From: Alteromonas macleodii
Lineage (GTDB): Bacteria; Pseudomonadota; Gammaproteobacteria; Enterobacterales; Alteromonadaceae
Assembly (NCBI RefSeq): GCF_903772925.1
Contig: NZ_LR812090.1
Location: 1,632,333-1,696,332 of the forward strand
Length of the DNA: 64,000 nucleotides
Direction: 5' to 3'
In this document: piece by piece, positions 25,642-35,193 of the stretch
How positions within the stretch are numbered: position 1 is the first letter of the stretch
How the letters are laid out: each line of letters opens with the position of its first letter
Program-made: the position numbers and the translations under genes
Notes under the pieces: model-generated
The model's input: the letters and a program-made list of their open reading frames with translations, nothing else
Databases searched by the model: none
What the model was told of the DNA's origin: nothing

Positions 25642-28016
25642 ACAGCAGCACCTCGGTTATCGGCTTGCTGAGCTGCTTGTTGGATTGCAGCGACAGCGTT
25701 TAACACGCGTTCAGGCGTGGCTGGCGTATCTAGCTGCGGGTCGGCAGTGTAGCCAGATAGGCTAGATATTGCGTCTTTTAAAGCACACCATACTGAAATT
25801 GCTAGCATAAACGGTGGCTCACCTACAGCTTTTGAGTGGTAAATGCTGTCTTCAGCGTTTTCTCTACCAAAAAGCTTCACGTTAAATTCCTTGGGCGTGT
25901 CGCCAATGGCAGGAATTTTATAGGTCGCCATGTTTTCACTTATCAGCTTGCCTGCTTCATTCCATTTTAGGTCTTCTGTGGTAAGCCAGCCCATACCTTG
26001 TATAAAGGCGCCTTCAATTTGGCCAATATCAATTGCAGGGTTAAGGCTATTGCCCACATCATGAATAACGTTAACTTTATCTACCGTGTATTCGCCAGTC
26101 AGCGTATCTACCGAGACTTCGCTCATTGAAACGCCGTAAGCAAAGTAGAAAAACGGGCGGCCTTCACCTGTATCACGGTTGTACTGTAATTTAGGCGTTT
26201 TATAAAAACCGCTTGAAGACAGCGACACACGATCAAAATAGGCTTGTTGAACCAGCTCTGTAAAAGCAATGCTGTTTTCGTCGAGTACAACATGTTGATT
26301 GATAAACTTCACATCACCAGCGCGGCCCTCTAGACCTAAACTTTTAGCGTAGCATTCAGCCAAACGGGTTTTTAAAGTAATACACGCGTTTTGTACGGCT
26401 TTTCCGTTCAAGTCAGTACCACTTGATGCCGCTGTCGGCGAAGTGTTTGGCACTTTATCCGTACGCGTAGCGGTGACTTCAATCATATCCAACTCTAGCC
26501 CAAACTCATTGGCTGCGATCTGGCCTATTTTAGTGTGTAGGCCCTGGCCCATTTCTGTGCCACCGTGGTTTACCTGAATACTGCCATCGGTATAAATGTG
26601 TACTAAAGCGCCAGCTTGATTTAAGTGCTTTGCGGTAAATGAAATACCAAATTTAACCGGCGTTAGCGCCAGCCCCTTCTTGATAACCGGGCTTTCGCGG
26701 TTAAACGCTGCAATAGCGTCCCGGCGCTGCCAATACTGCGCACTTTCTTCTAACTCGGCAATCATATCAGGTAAAAGGTTGTGCTCTACCTTCATGCCAT
26801 ATGGAGTAAAACTACCGGTTGTCGGGCCGTATAAATTACGCTTCCTCACCGATAGCGGGTCGCTGCCGATAGCCCGTGCAATTTTGTCAATCATGGCTTC
26901 GGCCATAATCATGCCTTGCGGGCCGCCAAATCCACGGTAAGCGGTGTGCGATACCATATTTGTTTGCAGTCTGTGACCAACAATATCGCTATCGCCTAGG
27001 AAGTAGCCGTTATCGGCGTGGAACATGGCCCTATCTACAATAGCATCTGACAAGTCAGGAGAGTGCCCACAAATGCCATTAATGGTCATGCGAGTCGCTT
27101 CAATTTTACCTGTTTCGTCAAATGCCACATCAAATTCATTTTCAAACGGGTGGCGTTTACCCGTAACGTGCATATCGGTGAAGCGCGGCAAACGAAGCTT
27201 AACGGCGCACTGATTGCGTGAAGCGAGCAGGGCAGCGATACAGGCCCATTGTGCGGCTTGGGTTTCTTTACCACCAAAACCGCCGCCCATACGCCTCATG
27301 TCTACCATTACGCGGTGCAATTTAACATCTAGCACTTCTGCAACTAGCTTTTGCACTTCACTTGGATGCTGACTAGAGGTGTAGATTTTCATGCGATCTT
27401 CTTCATCGGGGATCGCAAGGCTCACTTGGCCTTCTAGGTACATGTGCTCCTGACCGCCAATGCTTAGCGAACCATGTGCCTGGTACTTAGCTTTTTCAAT
27501 AGTGCTGTCGACGCGGGCAACATGTTGGCCAAATCTATGTAATGGACGAACGAATGTTTGCTGCTGGTGGGCGGCTTCAGCATCAAGTACAGGTGTAACT
27601 GCGTCTACTTCTATTTTGCCCTTTAGCGCAGCTTGTCGGGCAAGATTTACTGAAGTGGCAAGTACCGCAAACACCGGTTGACCGTAGAACTTGATTTCGC
27701 CGTTCGCAAGTAGTGGGTCGCCTTCAAACACAGGGCCAATATCTTTATGGCCAGGTACGTCATCAATGGTGATGACATCAACAACGCCTTCGCTTTGGCG
27801 CACGGCGTCAAGATCTACAGAGCTGATAGTACCTTTGGCGCACTGGCTTACACCGACTGCCCCATAAAGCGTACCTTGAGGTTCAACAACGTCATCAACG
27901 TAGTTGGCGCTACCTTGTACCTGACGTGTCGCACTTTCGTGCTTTTTAGAAACGTGAACAACACCTTGTTCGCCGTTTGTTTCTAAAGGATTTGGGGCAT
28001 CAATTAATTTACGCAT
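25638..28016 (-). CDS. xdhB: Xanthine dehydrogenase molybdopterin-binding subunit
   Basis: This 792-residue subunit binds the molybdenum cofactor and oxidises hypoxanthine and xanthine to urate. GGGFGGKE and the C-terminal KAVGEPPFML with the catalytic Glu are present. I chose ATG 28016 (protein starting MRKLIDAPN); it overlaps the end of xdhA by 8 bases. An upstream in-frame start 7 codons earlier is less likely. It has no Tat signal, so unlike IorB it stays in the cytoplasm. Confidence 0.94.
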   Translation of the reverse strand: MRKLIDAPNPLETNGEQGVVHVSKKHESATRQVQGSANYVDDVVEPQGTLYGAVGVSQCAKGTISSVDLDAVRQSEGVVDVITIDDVPGHKDIGPVFEGDPLLANGEIKFYGQPVFAVLATSVNLARQAALKGKIEVDAVTPVLDAEAAHQQQTFVRPLHRFGQHVARVDSTIEKAKYQAHGSLSIGGQEHMYLEGQVSLAIPDEEDRMKIYTSSQHPSEVQKLVAEVLDVKLHRVMVDMRRMGGGFGGKETQAAQWACIAALLASRNQCAVKLRLPRFTDMHVTGKRHPFENEFDVAFDETGKIEATRMTINGICGHSPDLSDAIVDRAMFHADNGYFLGDSDIVGHRLQTNMVSHTAYRGFGGPQGMIMAEAMIDKIARAIGSDPLSVRKRNLYGPTTGSFTPYGMKVEHNLLPDMIAELEESAQYWQRRDAIAAFNRESPVIKKGLALTPVKFGISFTAKHLNQAGALVHIYTDGSIQVNHGGTEMGQGLHTKIGQIAANEFGLELDMIEVTATRTDKVPNTSPTAASSGTDLNGKAVQNACITLKTRLAECYAKSLGLEGRAGDVKFINQHVVLDENSIAFTELVQQAYFDRVSLSSSGFYKTPKLQYNRDTGEGRPFFYFAYGVSMSEVSVDTLTGEYTVDKVNVIHDVGNSLNPAIDIGQIEGAFIQGMGWLTTEDLKWNEAGKLISENMATYKIPAIGDTPKEFNVKLFGRENAEDSIYHSKAVGEPPFMLAISVWCALKDAISSLSGYTADPQLDTPATPERVLNAVAAIQQAAQQADNRGAAV

Positions 28017-29454
28017 GCTGCACCACCCGAGTTTCAATATGGTTAACTGTTTGGTTTTCTAACCAGAAGCGGTGCCACAAGTTAGCTAACACGGTTTTGC
28101 GATATTGTGCTGTTGCGCGTACGTCATCAATAGGCGCAAACGCATCAAATAAGATTTGCTTGCCTAGGGTTAAGCATTCTTTGCTCGCGAACTGTTTACC
28201 TTTCAGAGCATTTTCCAATGCTTCGCAGGTTGACGGCACAGCAGCCACACCGCCAAAGCCACTAGTAATTGCCTCGACCTTGCCATTTTCTAAGGTAACG
28301 TTAAACACTGCACATACCGCCGATATGTCATCTTCAAAACGTTTTGATATTTTATATGCGGCCAGTGCTTGATTAGGCTGTTTAAGCGGTATTTCTATTG
28401 CGCTTATCCATTCATCATTAGCGAGTGTCGTTTCGCGATAACCCGTAAAGAAAGTGCTAATTGGGATAGTGCGAACATGCTCTCCATTATCCAAATGCAG
28501 CATGGCGTTAAGCGCAAGTAGTAAAGGAGGCATATCACCAATAGGTGATGCGTTGGCGACATTCCCACCAATTGTGGCCTGGTTGCGAATAGGCAAAGAC
28601 GCAAAGCGCGTTACCAGTTCAGCGACTTGTGGAAATGCGTTTAGTAAAAGCGGTGCTGCATCATTGAGCGGTACAGCTGCACCAATAATAAGAGAATGCT
28701 CGTTTTTGGTGCATTGTTTTAGTGCATCGATATGCGTAACGCTGATTAGCGTTTCTACGTTCTTTAACTGTTGGGTGAACTGCAAACTTAGATCAGTGCT
28801 GCCTGCTACTAACTGTGCGTTAGGGTTCGCCTTAATAAGCGCTTTTAATTCTTCTCGCGAGGTTGGCGTATGTATATTGCCGGTACCAGAAGGCTTCTCA
28901 CCTGACAAAGAAAGCAATGTCGCAAGAGTCTGATCTTGGCGCTTGGAAAACTTATCATCAGGTGCTTGCTCGCATACCGCAAGCGTGGCATCGATTATAG
29001 GGCGGTATCCAGTACAGCGGCACAGGTTGCCAGATAAAGCATTTAACACATGGTCGCGATTAGGCTTTGAATTGCTATGGTATAAAGCGAACATCGACAT
29101 GATAAACCCTGGTGTACAAAAACCGCATTGTGAACCATGGTGGTCGACTAGCGCCTGCTGCACGGGATGTAAGTGTTTACCATCGCTTAAATGTTCTACG
29201 AATAATAGCTGCTTACCGTGAACTGCGCTCATCAGCGTGATACAACTATTCACGGTTCGGTAGCTAAGTTTTGTAGCGCTATCAGATGATGCGGGTTCTA
29301 CGAGTACAACCGTGCAAGCGCCACAGTCGCCTGCCGCACAGCCTTCTTTAGTGCCTGTTTTCTTACGATGTTCCCGGATAAACTGTAGAAGGGTGAGGTC
29401 GGCTCGCGCTTCATTTAACTCAACAACATCGTTATTTATTAGAAAGCGAATCAT
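28009..29454 (-). CDS. xdhA: Xanthine dehydrogenase FeS/FAD subunit
   Basis: This 481-residue subunit has a ferredoxin domain (GCAAGDCGACTVVL, near residue 40), a second [2Fe-2S] domain (CGFCTPGFIMS, CRCTGYRPI), an FAD-binding domain (about 190-370, with LVAGSTDLSL and IGGNVANASPIGD) and a C-terminal CO_deh_flav_C domain. It carries electrons from XdhB to NAD+. ATG 29454 follows AAGGTG; a GTG two codons earlier is less likely. It is the first gene of xdhABC-uraD-uraH-guaD-puuD, and a RutR-type box lies 68 bases upstream. Confidence 0.94.
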   Translation of the reverse strand: MIRFLINNDVVELNEARADLTLLQFIREHRKKTGTKEGCAAGDCGACTVVLVEPASSDSATKLSYRTVNSCITLMSAVHGKQLLFVEHLSDGKHLHPVQQALVDHHGSQCGFCTPGFIMSMFALYHSNSKPNRDHVLNALSGNLCRCTGYRPIIDATLAVCEQAPDDKFSKRQDQTLATLLSLSGEKPSGTGNIHTPTSREELKALIKANPNAQLVAGSTDLSLQFTQQLKNVETLISVTHIDALKQCTKNEHSLIIGAAVPLNDAAPLLLNAFPQVAELVTRFASLPIRNQATIGGNVANASPIGDMPPLLLALNAMLHLDNGEHVRTIPISTFFTGYRETTLANDEWISAIEIPLKQPNQALAAYKISKRFEDDISAVCAVFNVTLENGKVEAITSGFGGVAAVPSTCEALENALKGKQFASKECLTLGKQILFDAFAPIDDVRATAQYRKTVLANLWHRFWLENQTVNHIETRVVQHA

Positions 29455-29871
29455 ACTCACACCTTCTTGTTATATTCATTCTTGTATTCATTAATATAGC
29501 TGTATTTTTTGAAGAAAAGTAGACCATTTGGTCAATTTATTGCTTATAAAAAATGGCCGCGTTATAAAAGGCCATGATTTTGTGCAGATTTATTGGAAAG
29601 TTATGTAACGCCTTTCCAAGTTTTCTTTAACAAGCAATGCATCATTTTGTAAAAAGAATAAGGCAAGATTCGTGCTAGGTTTTAAGTTAAATGCACAATA
29701 AATACTTTCTGAATGGCTCATTTCATTAGTGAGGGGCGCAGATGGTGGGTAACTCTGAACTTTAAGAGCATAGCAACATCTTGGCAATAAATGCTAACCT
29801 ATCGAAAAGGCATGCAGCATTTATCCTGCCTGTCCGCTTGCAAAGTAGATTGCAAAGGAATTTAGATAATA
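29455..29871. other. Promoter region between xdhA and rutR-like gene
   Basis: This 417-base gap holds the RutR-type box at 29522-29533 and a small inverted repeat ATGGCC (29553-29558) / GGCCAT (29570-29575). A 65-codon minus-strand frame at 29590-29787 has no family resemblance and no convincing ribosome site. I see no other gene. Confidence 0.6.
29522..29533. promoter_or_regulatory. RutR-type box upstream of xdhA
   Basis: GACCATTTGGTC, followed by AA, matches the E. coli RutR consensus TTGACCANNTGGTCAA in both core arms. It lies 68 bases before the xdhA start. Confidence 0.75.
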
Positions 29872-30516
29872 ATGATGAAGGTAAAAAGTGCTGACGCAGG
29901 TGTTGGCGCTATGAATAGAAGAAAAATACTCCAAGCCGCAGAAAAGTGTTTTGCGCAGTTTGGTTTTAAAGGTACGGCGGTACAGAAGATTGCTGATGAA
30001 GCAGGGCTTCCAAAAACCAACGTTTTGTATTATTTCAAAACGAAACAAGAACTTTACGTAGCAGTATTAGAAGAGACGCTTTCATTATGGAATTCGCGTT
30101 TTGATAAAGCAACGGTAGAAGATGACCCCGCCGAAGTGCTTGCCAATTACATAGCAGAAAAAATGGAAGTGTCACGCACTCATCCGATGGCTTCAAAGAT
30201 TTTTGCCATGGAAATTATTAACGGGGCGCAGAATTTAAGCGGATACTTCGATGAAGAGCACGCACTATGGATGAAAGGTCGTCTCGCGGTTATCGAAGCG
30301 TGGATAAATGCGGGTAAGCTGCCCCCCGTTGAAGGCGAATACTTGCTTTATACCATTTGGGCCAGCACCCAACACTATGCAGATTTTTCAGCGCAAATAA
30401 CCCGACTACGGGGAAAGAAAATGACAAAAGCAGATTTTGAAGACGCCACAAAACAAGTGGTTAAGCTTGTGCTAGGCGGCTGCGGTCTTGCGGTACCCGA
30501 AAGTTTCGAGGTGTAG
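29872..30516 (+). CDS. rutR: RutR-like TetR-family regulator
   Basis: This 214-residue protein closely follows E. coli RutR. It has an HTH with GFKGTAVQKIADEAGLPKTN and a C-terminal domain with EVSRTHPMASKIFAMEI and the ligand-pocket block IWASTQHYADF, including the conserved Trp. E. coli RutR binds uracil or thymine and controls pyrimidine use. Here it is followed after one base by the allantoinase gene, and its recognition box occurs before purine genes, so its role appears shifted to purines. ATG at 29872 is the first of two adjacent Met codons; an internal Met (MNRRKIL) is also possible. Confidence 0.87.
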   Translation: MMKVKSADAGVGAMNRRKILQAAEKCFAQFGFKGTAVQKIADEAGLPKTNVLYYFKTKQELYVAVLEETLSLWNSRFDKATVEDDPAEVLANYIAEKMEVSRTHPMASKIFAMEIINGAQNLSGYFDEEHALWMKGRLAVIEAWINAGKLPPVEGEYLLYTIWASTQHYADFSAQITRLRGKKMTKADFEDATKQVVKLVLGGCGLAVPESFEV

Positions 30517-30517
30517 T

Positions 30518-31447
30518 ATGACAGAATCTGTTTATCCTCGTGATCTTATTGGCTACGGTGAACATGTCCCCCATGCGAACTGGCCGAATAATGCTAAAAT
30601 TGCCATTCAGTTCGTCTTGAACTACGAAGAGGGTGGCGAGAACTGTGTACTTCATGGTGATGAAGCATCCGAAATATTTTTATCAGAGATTATCGGCGCG
30701 CAGGCTTACAAAGATCGCCACCTGAGTATGGAGTCAATTTACGAATATGGTAGTCGCGCAGGCTTTTGGCGTTTACATCGCTTACTCAATAAGTACGACA
30801 TCCCCGTGACTGTATTTGGCGTTACCATGGCCATGCAGCGGCATCCTGACGCTGTTAAAGCCATGATGGATTCAGGCTGGGAAATAGCCAGCCACGCCAT
30901 GCGCTGGGTGCACTATCAAGATATGAGTGAAGATGATGAGCGCAAACAAATCGACGAGGCGATTATTCTTCACGAGCAGTTAACGGGTAAGAAGCCCGTA
31001 GGATGGTACACGGGAAGAACGAGTCCCAATACGCTTAAACTAATAGCAGAGCGTGACGATATTTTATATTGTGCCGATTCTTACGCTGACGATTTGCCAT
31101 ATTACGACTGCCATTACAGCAAGCCGCTACTTATGGTGCCTTACACGTTAGACACGAACGATATGCGCTTTGCAACGCCGCAAGGTTTTAACAGTGGTGA
31201 ACAGTTCTTTACCTATCTAAAAGACGCGTTTGACGTACTGTACGAGGAAGGGGAAGAGGCGCCTAAAATGCTTTCAATTGGTCTACACAATCGTATTATA
31301 GGTCGACCTGCAAGGCTTGCTGCGCTTAAGCGTTTTATCGAGTACGTGAAATCACATGACAAAGTGTGGTTAGCCACGCGAGAACAGATTGCGCGTCACT
31401 GGGTAGCCACTCATCCTAAAGACGGTAGTGACAAGGCACGTTCATAG
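30518..31447 (+). CDS. puuE: Allantoinase, polysaccharide-deacetylase type
   Basis: This 309-residue protein is a PuuE-type allantoinase, a NodB-fold enzyme that opens allantoin to allantoate without the binuclear metal site of AllB. Seen are YPRDLIGYGEHVPHANWPN, EIASHAMRWVHYQ and WYTGRTSPNTLKL. The ATG at 30518 has GAGGTG upstream and lies one base after the rutR stop; a longer form starting inside rutR is less likely. It forms a two-gene operon with rutR. Confidence 0.92.
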   Translation: MTESVYPRDLIGYGEHVPHANWPNNAKIAIQFVLNYEEGGENCVLHGDEASEIFLSEIIGAQAYKDRHLSMESIYEYGSRAGFWRLHRLLNKYDIPVTVFGVTMAMQRHPDAVKAMMDSGWEIASHAMRWVHYQDMSEDDERKQIDEAIILHEQLTGKKPVGWYTGRTSPNTLKLIAERDDILYCADSYADDLPYYDCHYSKPLLMVPYTLDTNDMRFATPQGFNSGEQFFTYLKDAFDVLYEEGEEAPKMLSIGLHNRIIGRPARLAALKRFIEYVKSHDKVWLATREQIARHWVATHPKDGSDKARS

Positions 31448-31544
31448 CGTTTACAGTACGCCCATTGTAATAGACATAAAGTAAGGTGGAAGATAAGGGG
31501 GCCAATAGGTTGCTTTCACTTCTATTTGGATAAAGGATAACACC

Positions 31545-31802
31545 ATGAAATCAAAATTAGCCATCATTGCTTTAGGTGCACTAGCACTGACCGCATGTTC
31601 AAAACTAACTAAAGAAAACTATGACAAGTTAGAGATGGGCATGTCTCAGGACGAAGTTGAATCTATTTTAGGTTCAGCCGACAACTGTGGTAAAACAATG
31701 GGCACTATGGCGTGTACATGGGGCGCTGAAGACAGTAAACATGTGAAAATCGTGTTTATGGGTGATAAAGCAGTTACCTTCACATACGACGGTTTAAAGT
31801 AA
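31545..31802 (+). CDS. Small SmpA/BamE-like lipoprotein
   Basis: This 85-residue protein has a lipoprotein signal with lipobox LTAC (Cys18). The mature part reads KENYDKLEMGMSQDEVESIL, typical of the SmpA/OmlA/BLIP-like fold (DUF3862 group). It likely sits in the outer or inner membrane facing the periplasm. Its function is unknown. AAAGGA lies before the ATG, and a terminator follows. It is an insert in the purine cluster with no obvious metabolic link. Confidence 0.8.
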   Translation: MKSKLAIIALGALALTACSKLTKENYDKLEMGMSQDEVESILGSADNCGKTMGTMACTWGAEDSKHVKIVFMGDKAVTFTYDGLK

Positions 31803-31835
31803 ACCAATAGCTTGTTCACATTGCTCAATAAAAAA

Positions 31836-31863
31836 GAAAGGTGGCATTTAAGCCACCTTTTTT
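31836..31863. terminator. Terminator after small lipoprotein gene
   Basis: AAAGGTGGC pairs with GCCACCTTT around ATTTAA, followed by TTT. The A-run on the left lets it serve the convergent permease gene also. Confidence 0.85.
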
Positions 31864-31913
31864 GTATCTAACGCAAGTCGTTGCGCACAATATCACTCGC
31901 ACGCACCGCTAGA

Positions 31914-33245
31914 TTATTTTAAATCTAGTAAGTATCTAAGTAAGAAAACGATAGCTAATGCATAAGTAAGTGGGGTCACTTCCTTAAATTTACCGGTACC
32001 CACCTTAATACCCACATAGGTAATGAAGCCAAGGGCAATGCCTTCACTAATGCTGAAGGTAAGCGGCATAGCGATAAGTGCGACAGACGCAGTAGCCAAA
32101 GCCCCTAAGTCATCGAAATCTACATGTCGAATCGAATCCATCATTAAAATGCCTACCATTAGCAGTGCTGGGGTAGTGGCCATTAGCGGAATGACTTTCA
32201 TTAACGGTGTGAGGAAAAGCGACAATAAAAAGCATACAGACACTACCACAGCGGTGAGGCCGGTTCTCCCTCCAGACGATACGCCAGTGGCGGACTCAAC
32301 ATAGCTTGTCACTGGCGATGTGCCTACCATTGCTCCAGCAATACTTGCAGATGCGTCGGCAGTCATAGCTGACCCTATTTTAGGTAGCTTGCCTTCAGGG
32401 GTTAGTAAATTAGCCTTGCGAGATACGCCTATTAATGTGCCTATAGTGTCGAACATGTTCACGAACATAAGCGCGAAAATAAGGTCCCATGTCTCGGCGA
32501 TATGGTCGATAGGGTACCAGAAGTCCATTGCCATAAACGTGTTCGACATAGATTCAGGCATGCCTACAACAGCAGATGGTGTGGCAGTTAACGTTCCGCT
32601 TTCGGTAGGGATAAAAGCACCGATTAAAGTAAGGGTAACGATAGAAATTAATATAGCGCCGGTAACGCGCTTAACCATAAGAACTATAGTAAAAATAATA
32701 CCAACAAGAGCAAGCATAACTGCCGGCTCAGAAAGGTCACCAAGCTGAACAAAGGTCGCAGGGTTATCAACAATAAGACCTGCATTCTTAAGGCCTATAA
32801 AGGCAATAAATAAGCCTATACCGCACTGAACACCAATCTTGAGGGAGGGCGGGATAGATTCAGCTATTTTGGTTCGCACGCCGGTGAGAGAGAGTATTAA
32901 GAAGAGAATACCGTTCCAGAACACAATGCCAAGGGCAGCTTCCCATGGGATTTCGCGGCCAAGACAGATAGTGAAAGCAAAAAAAGCGTTTAAACCCATA
33001 CCCGGTGCCAGTGCAATAGGGTAGTTGGTCATCAAGGCCATCATTAATGTGCCAATGCAGGCCGCGACTGCTGTCACTGTAATTAGACCTTCCACCGGCA
33101 TACCGCTAAGACCCAAAATACCTGGGTTTACCACAAGGATATAAGACATAGCCGCAAACGTAGTAAGACCTGCAATGATCTCAGTTCTTACAGTTGTACC
33201 GTGCTCCTGCAGCTTAAATAGCCGTTCAATAACGTTGTTGGACAT
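31914..33245 (-). CDS. AzgA-type NCS2 permease for guanine/hypoxanthine/adenine
   Basis: This 443-residue membrane protein belongs to the COG2252 (AzgA/PbuG/GhxP) branch of NCS2 carriers. It has about 12-14 membrane spans, the opening TTVRTEIIAGLTTFAAMSYI, and NPGILGLSGMP. These carriers import adenine, guanine or hypoxanthine with protons. The ATG at 33245 has AGAGAA upstream. A RutR-type box lies 58 bases before the start. The neighbouring adenine deaminase and the guanine deaminase would process its substrates. Confidence 0.9.
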   Translation of the reverse strand: MSNNVIERLFKLQEHGTTVRTEIIAGLTTFAAMSYILVVNPGILGLSGMPVEGLITVTAVAACIGTLMMALMTNYPIALAPGMGLNAFFAFTICLGREIPWEAALGIVFWNGILFLILSLTGVRTKIAESIPPSLKIGVQCGIGLFIAFIGLKNAGLIVDNPATFVQLGDLSEPAVMLALVGIIFTIVLMVKRVTGAILISIVTLTLIGAFIPTESGTLTATPSAVVGMPESMSNTFMAMDFWYPIDHIAETWDLIFALMFVNMFDTIGTLIGVSRKANLLTPEGKLPKIGSAMTADASASIAGAMVGTSPVTSYVESATGVSSGGRTGLTAVVVSVCFLLSLFLTPLMKVIPLMATTPALLMVGILMMDSIRHVDFDDLGALATASVALIAMPLTFSISEGIALGFITYVGIKVGTGKFKEVTPLTYALAIVFLLRYLLDLK

Positions 33246-33569
33246 CTAGAGTTCTCTGTTTGTGTTTTATGTAGTGTTTTGTGCGTTTGAAAGCAATAAA
33301 CTGACCAATTAGTCAACTTGTTGGTGTGTTTTGTGCTAACTTACATTTCAGTACAATGATTAAATAACAATCATTGCGTGACTCAAGGTCACTAGCTAGG
33401 CAGCACAAAGCCAGCCAAACGGTTAGTAAACAACATAGATGATGTTAAGAAAACCGCAAACAAAAACCTAAATGAGCAATAGAACTCGTTTACAGATAGC
33501 ATTAAAGATAAACTATTACGCACCAATTAAATGCCATTGCATCATTATGGTGCAAATAAGTGAGGGGCC
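33246..33569. other. Divergent promoter region of purine permease and adenine deaminase, rich in inverted repeats
   Basis: This 324-base gap holds a RutR-type box (33303-33314), CAATGATT (33354-33361) / AATCATTG (33369-33376), GTGAC (33378-33382) / GTCAC (33388-33392), and GCACCA (33520-33525) / TGGTGC (33548-33553) just before the ade ribosome site. I see no gene. A structured 5' leader of ade is possible; it does not fit the purine-riboswitch consensus as I know it. Confidence 0.5.
33303..33314. promoter_or_regulatory. RutR-type box upstream of AzgA-type permease
   Basis: TGACCAATTAGTCAA (33302-33316) matches the RutR consensus with one core mismatch (TAGTC for TGGTC). It lies 58 bases before the permease start. 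Confidence 0.65.
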
Positions 33570-34571
33570 ATGTCGCTGTCATCAATAATTAAAAACATAC
33601 CAAAGGCCGAACTGCATCTGCATATAGAAGGTAGCTTAACGCCTGAACTAATGTGGCGCCTAGCTGAAAAGCACAGTGTATCACTTCCTTACGCAAGCGT
33701 GGAAGAGATTGAAGCCGCTTATAATTTCAAAGATTTACAAAGCTTTCTTGACCTCTATTACGCAGGGGCAGGAGTATTAAGAGATGAAGATGATTTCTTT
33801 ACGCTGATGTGGGAATACTTATCTCGGTGCGCTGAAGAAAATATCGTTCATACAGAAATCATGTTTGACCCTCAAACCCATACTGAGCGGGGTATAGGTT
33901 TTGATGTGTTTATGCCTGGCTTTTTACGTGCTATACAAAAAGCAGAAAGCGAATTTGGCATCAGTAGCTACCTAATCATGTCTTTCCTAAGACATTTGCC
34001 GGAAAGCGAAGCTTTCGAAACACTAGATGCAGCGAAACCTTACTATCAGCATATCACGGCGGTGGGCCTCGATAGTTCTGAACTAGGGCACCCCCCGTCT
34101 AAATTCGAGCGGGTTTTCAAAAAAGCGAAGTCTCTAGGCTTTAAGATTGTTGCTCATGCAGGGGAAGAAGGGCCGGCATCTTATATTTGGGAAGCGATTG
34201 AATTACTTGACGTAGACCGCATTGATCATGGCGTACGCTGCCAGGAAGATCAGGCGCTAATGGCGCTTTTAAAAGAAAAGCAAATACCGCTTACCGTATG
34301 CCCACTAAGTAATTTAAAGCTATGCGTGATTGATGATATGAAAGAGCACAATATCGTGCAGCTGCTAGATGCAGGCTTATTAGTGACGGTTAATTCTGAC
34401 GACCCCACCTATTTTGGCGGCTTTTTGAATGAAAACTTTGAAGCGCTTCATACGTCGCTAAACATAGATGAGGATACGATCCGCGTGCTGGCCGCAAACA
34501 GTTTTAAGGCAAGTTTCTTACCCGAAGAAAAGAAAAACGCACTTATTAAACAAGTAACTGGGGCTATGTAA
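33570..34571 (+). CDS. Adenine deaminase (adenosine-deaminase-family, type 2)
   Basis: This 333-residue protein has the zinc site of the adenosine deaminase family: HLH at residues 16-18, HAGEEG near 196, DHGVRC and NSDDP near 275. Segments [33 protein letters not shown] and [14 protein letters not shown] are those of bacterial enzymes shown to be adenine rather than adenosine deaminases (the Pseudomonas PA0148 type). It would make hypoxanthine for XdhAB. Generic annotation may call it Add. GAGGGG precedes the ATG. It stands alone beside the divergent purine permease. Confidence 0.85.
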   Translation: MSLSSIIKNIPKAELHLHIEGSLTPELMWRLAEKHSVSLPYASVEEIEAAYNFKDLQSFLDLYYAGAGVLRDEDDFFTLMWEYLSRCAEENIVHTEIMFDPQTHTERGIGFDVFMPGFLRAIQKAESEFGISSYLIMSFLRHLPESEAFETLDAAKPYYQHITAVGLDSSELGHPPSKFERVFKKAKSLGFKIVAHAGEEGPASYIWEAIELLDVDRIDHGVRCQEDQALMALLKEKQIPLTVCPLSNLKLCVIDDMKEHNIVQLLDAGLLVTVNSDDPTYFGGFLNENFEALHTSLNIDEDTIRVLAANSFKASFLPEEKKNALIKQVTGAM

Positions 34572-34643
34572 GCGACCTGCAAAAGCAAGACTTAAGAACT
34601 AGCGCGAGCTTATCAATGGAAGTCTCAATTAGCTCGCTTCGCC

Positions 34644-35006
34644 TTAAGATTGCATAACAATAAGCGTTTGCTCAATTAAGCTTTTTAGTTCTTCTATGTC
34701 TGAAGCTATCTCTGTTAAATCACCTTGCTTGGCTTTATTTTCAATAGATGACGCTTTTTCTCGAATAGCATCAGCCCCTACATCCCCTGATACTCCCTTC
34801 ATCGCATGACTTGTGAACTTTACTGCATCGACATCTAACTCAGTTGAGGCCTTTTGCAGGGCTTCTTGTTTCTGTGTTATTTGAGCTAAAAACATTTCCA
34901 CAATGCGGTTTAGTAACCCTTCGTTACCCCCGAGCCTGCTTAACGCAGCATCTTTATTCCATAATTGTTCTTTTGGAAGCGCCTTATGCGTATGTAACGT
35001 ATCCAT
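34644..35006 (-). CDS. Stand-alone Hpt phosphotransfer protein
   Basis: This 120-residue protein is an Hpt four-helix bundle. The phospho-accepting His67 lies in TSHAMKGVSGDVGA. It would relay phosphate between the receiver of a hybrid kinase and a response regulator. The start at ATG 35006 follows GGTGAT; a TTG four codons upstream has less support. It is divergent from the REC-PAS-GGDEF-EAL gene and close to a hybrid kinase that lacks an Hpt domain, which makes it a good candidate for the missing link. Confidence 0.82.
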   Translation of the reverse strand: MDTLHTHKALPKEQLWNKDAALSRLGGNEGLLNRIVEMFLAQITQKQEALQKASTELDVDAVKFTSHAMKGVSGDVGADAIREKASSIENKAKQGDLTEIASDIEELKSLIEQTLIVMQS

Positions 35007-35193
35007 TCTTATCACCAAGCAGTTAGTACAGGGTTTAATAGTATGTTAATTGTGCGACACCTAAAGTATTGCAGTCAATGAGTTACTCTTTTAAATACGC
35101 ATTTCCCAACTAAAGTAGACTAAAGGTTAATGTTTTTTTGAGTATGTCGGACGATACTAAATAAGGAGTTTATAATGTAGTGTGGTAATTCTC

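Noticed and set aside
28454..28933. 159-codon plus-strand frame inside xdhA
   Set aside because: It is antisense to the FAD domain of XdhA, which has all its motifs.
29590..29787. 65-codon minus-strand frame between xdhA and rutR
   Set aside because: No ribosome site, no family resemblance and composition like the surrounding gap.
33570..34571. Plain adenosine deaminase
   Set aside because: Motifs [11 protein letters not shown] and [14 protein letters not shown] are those of adenine deaminases of the same family, and context is base catabolism, although only an assay could be decisive.
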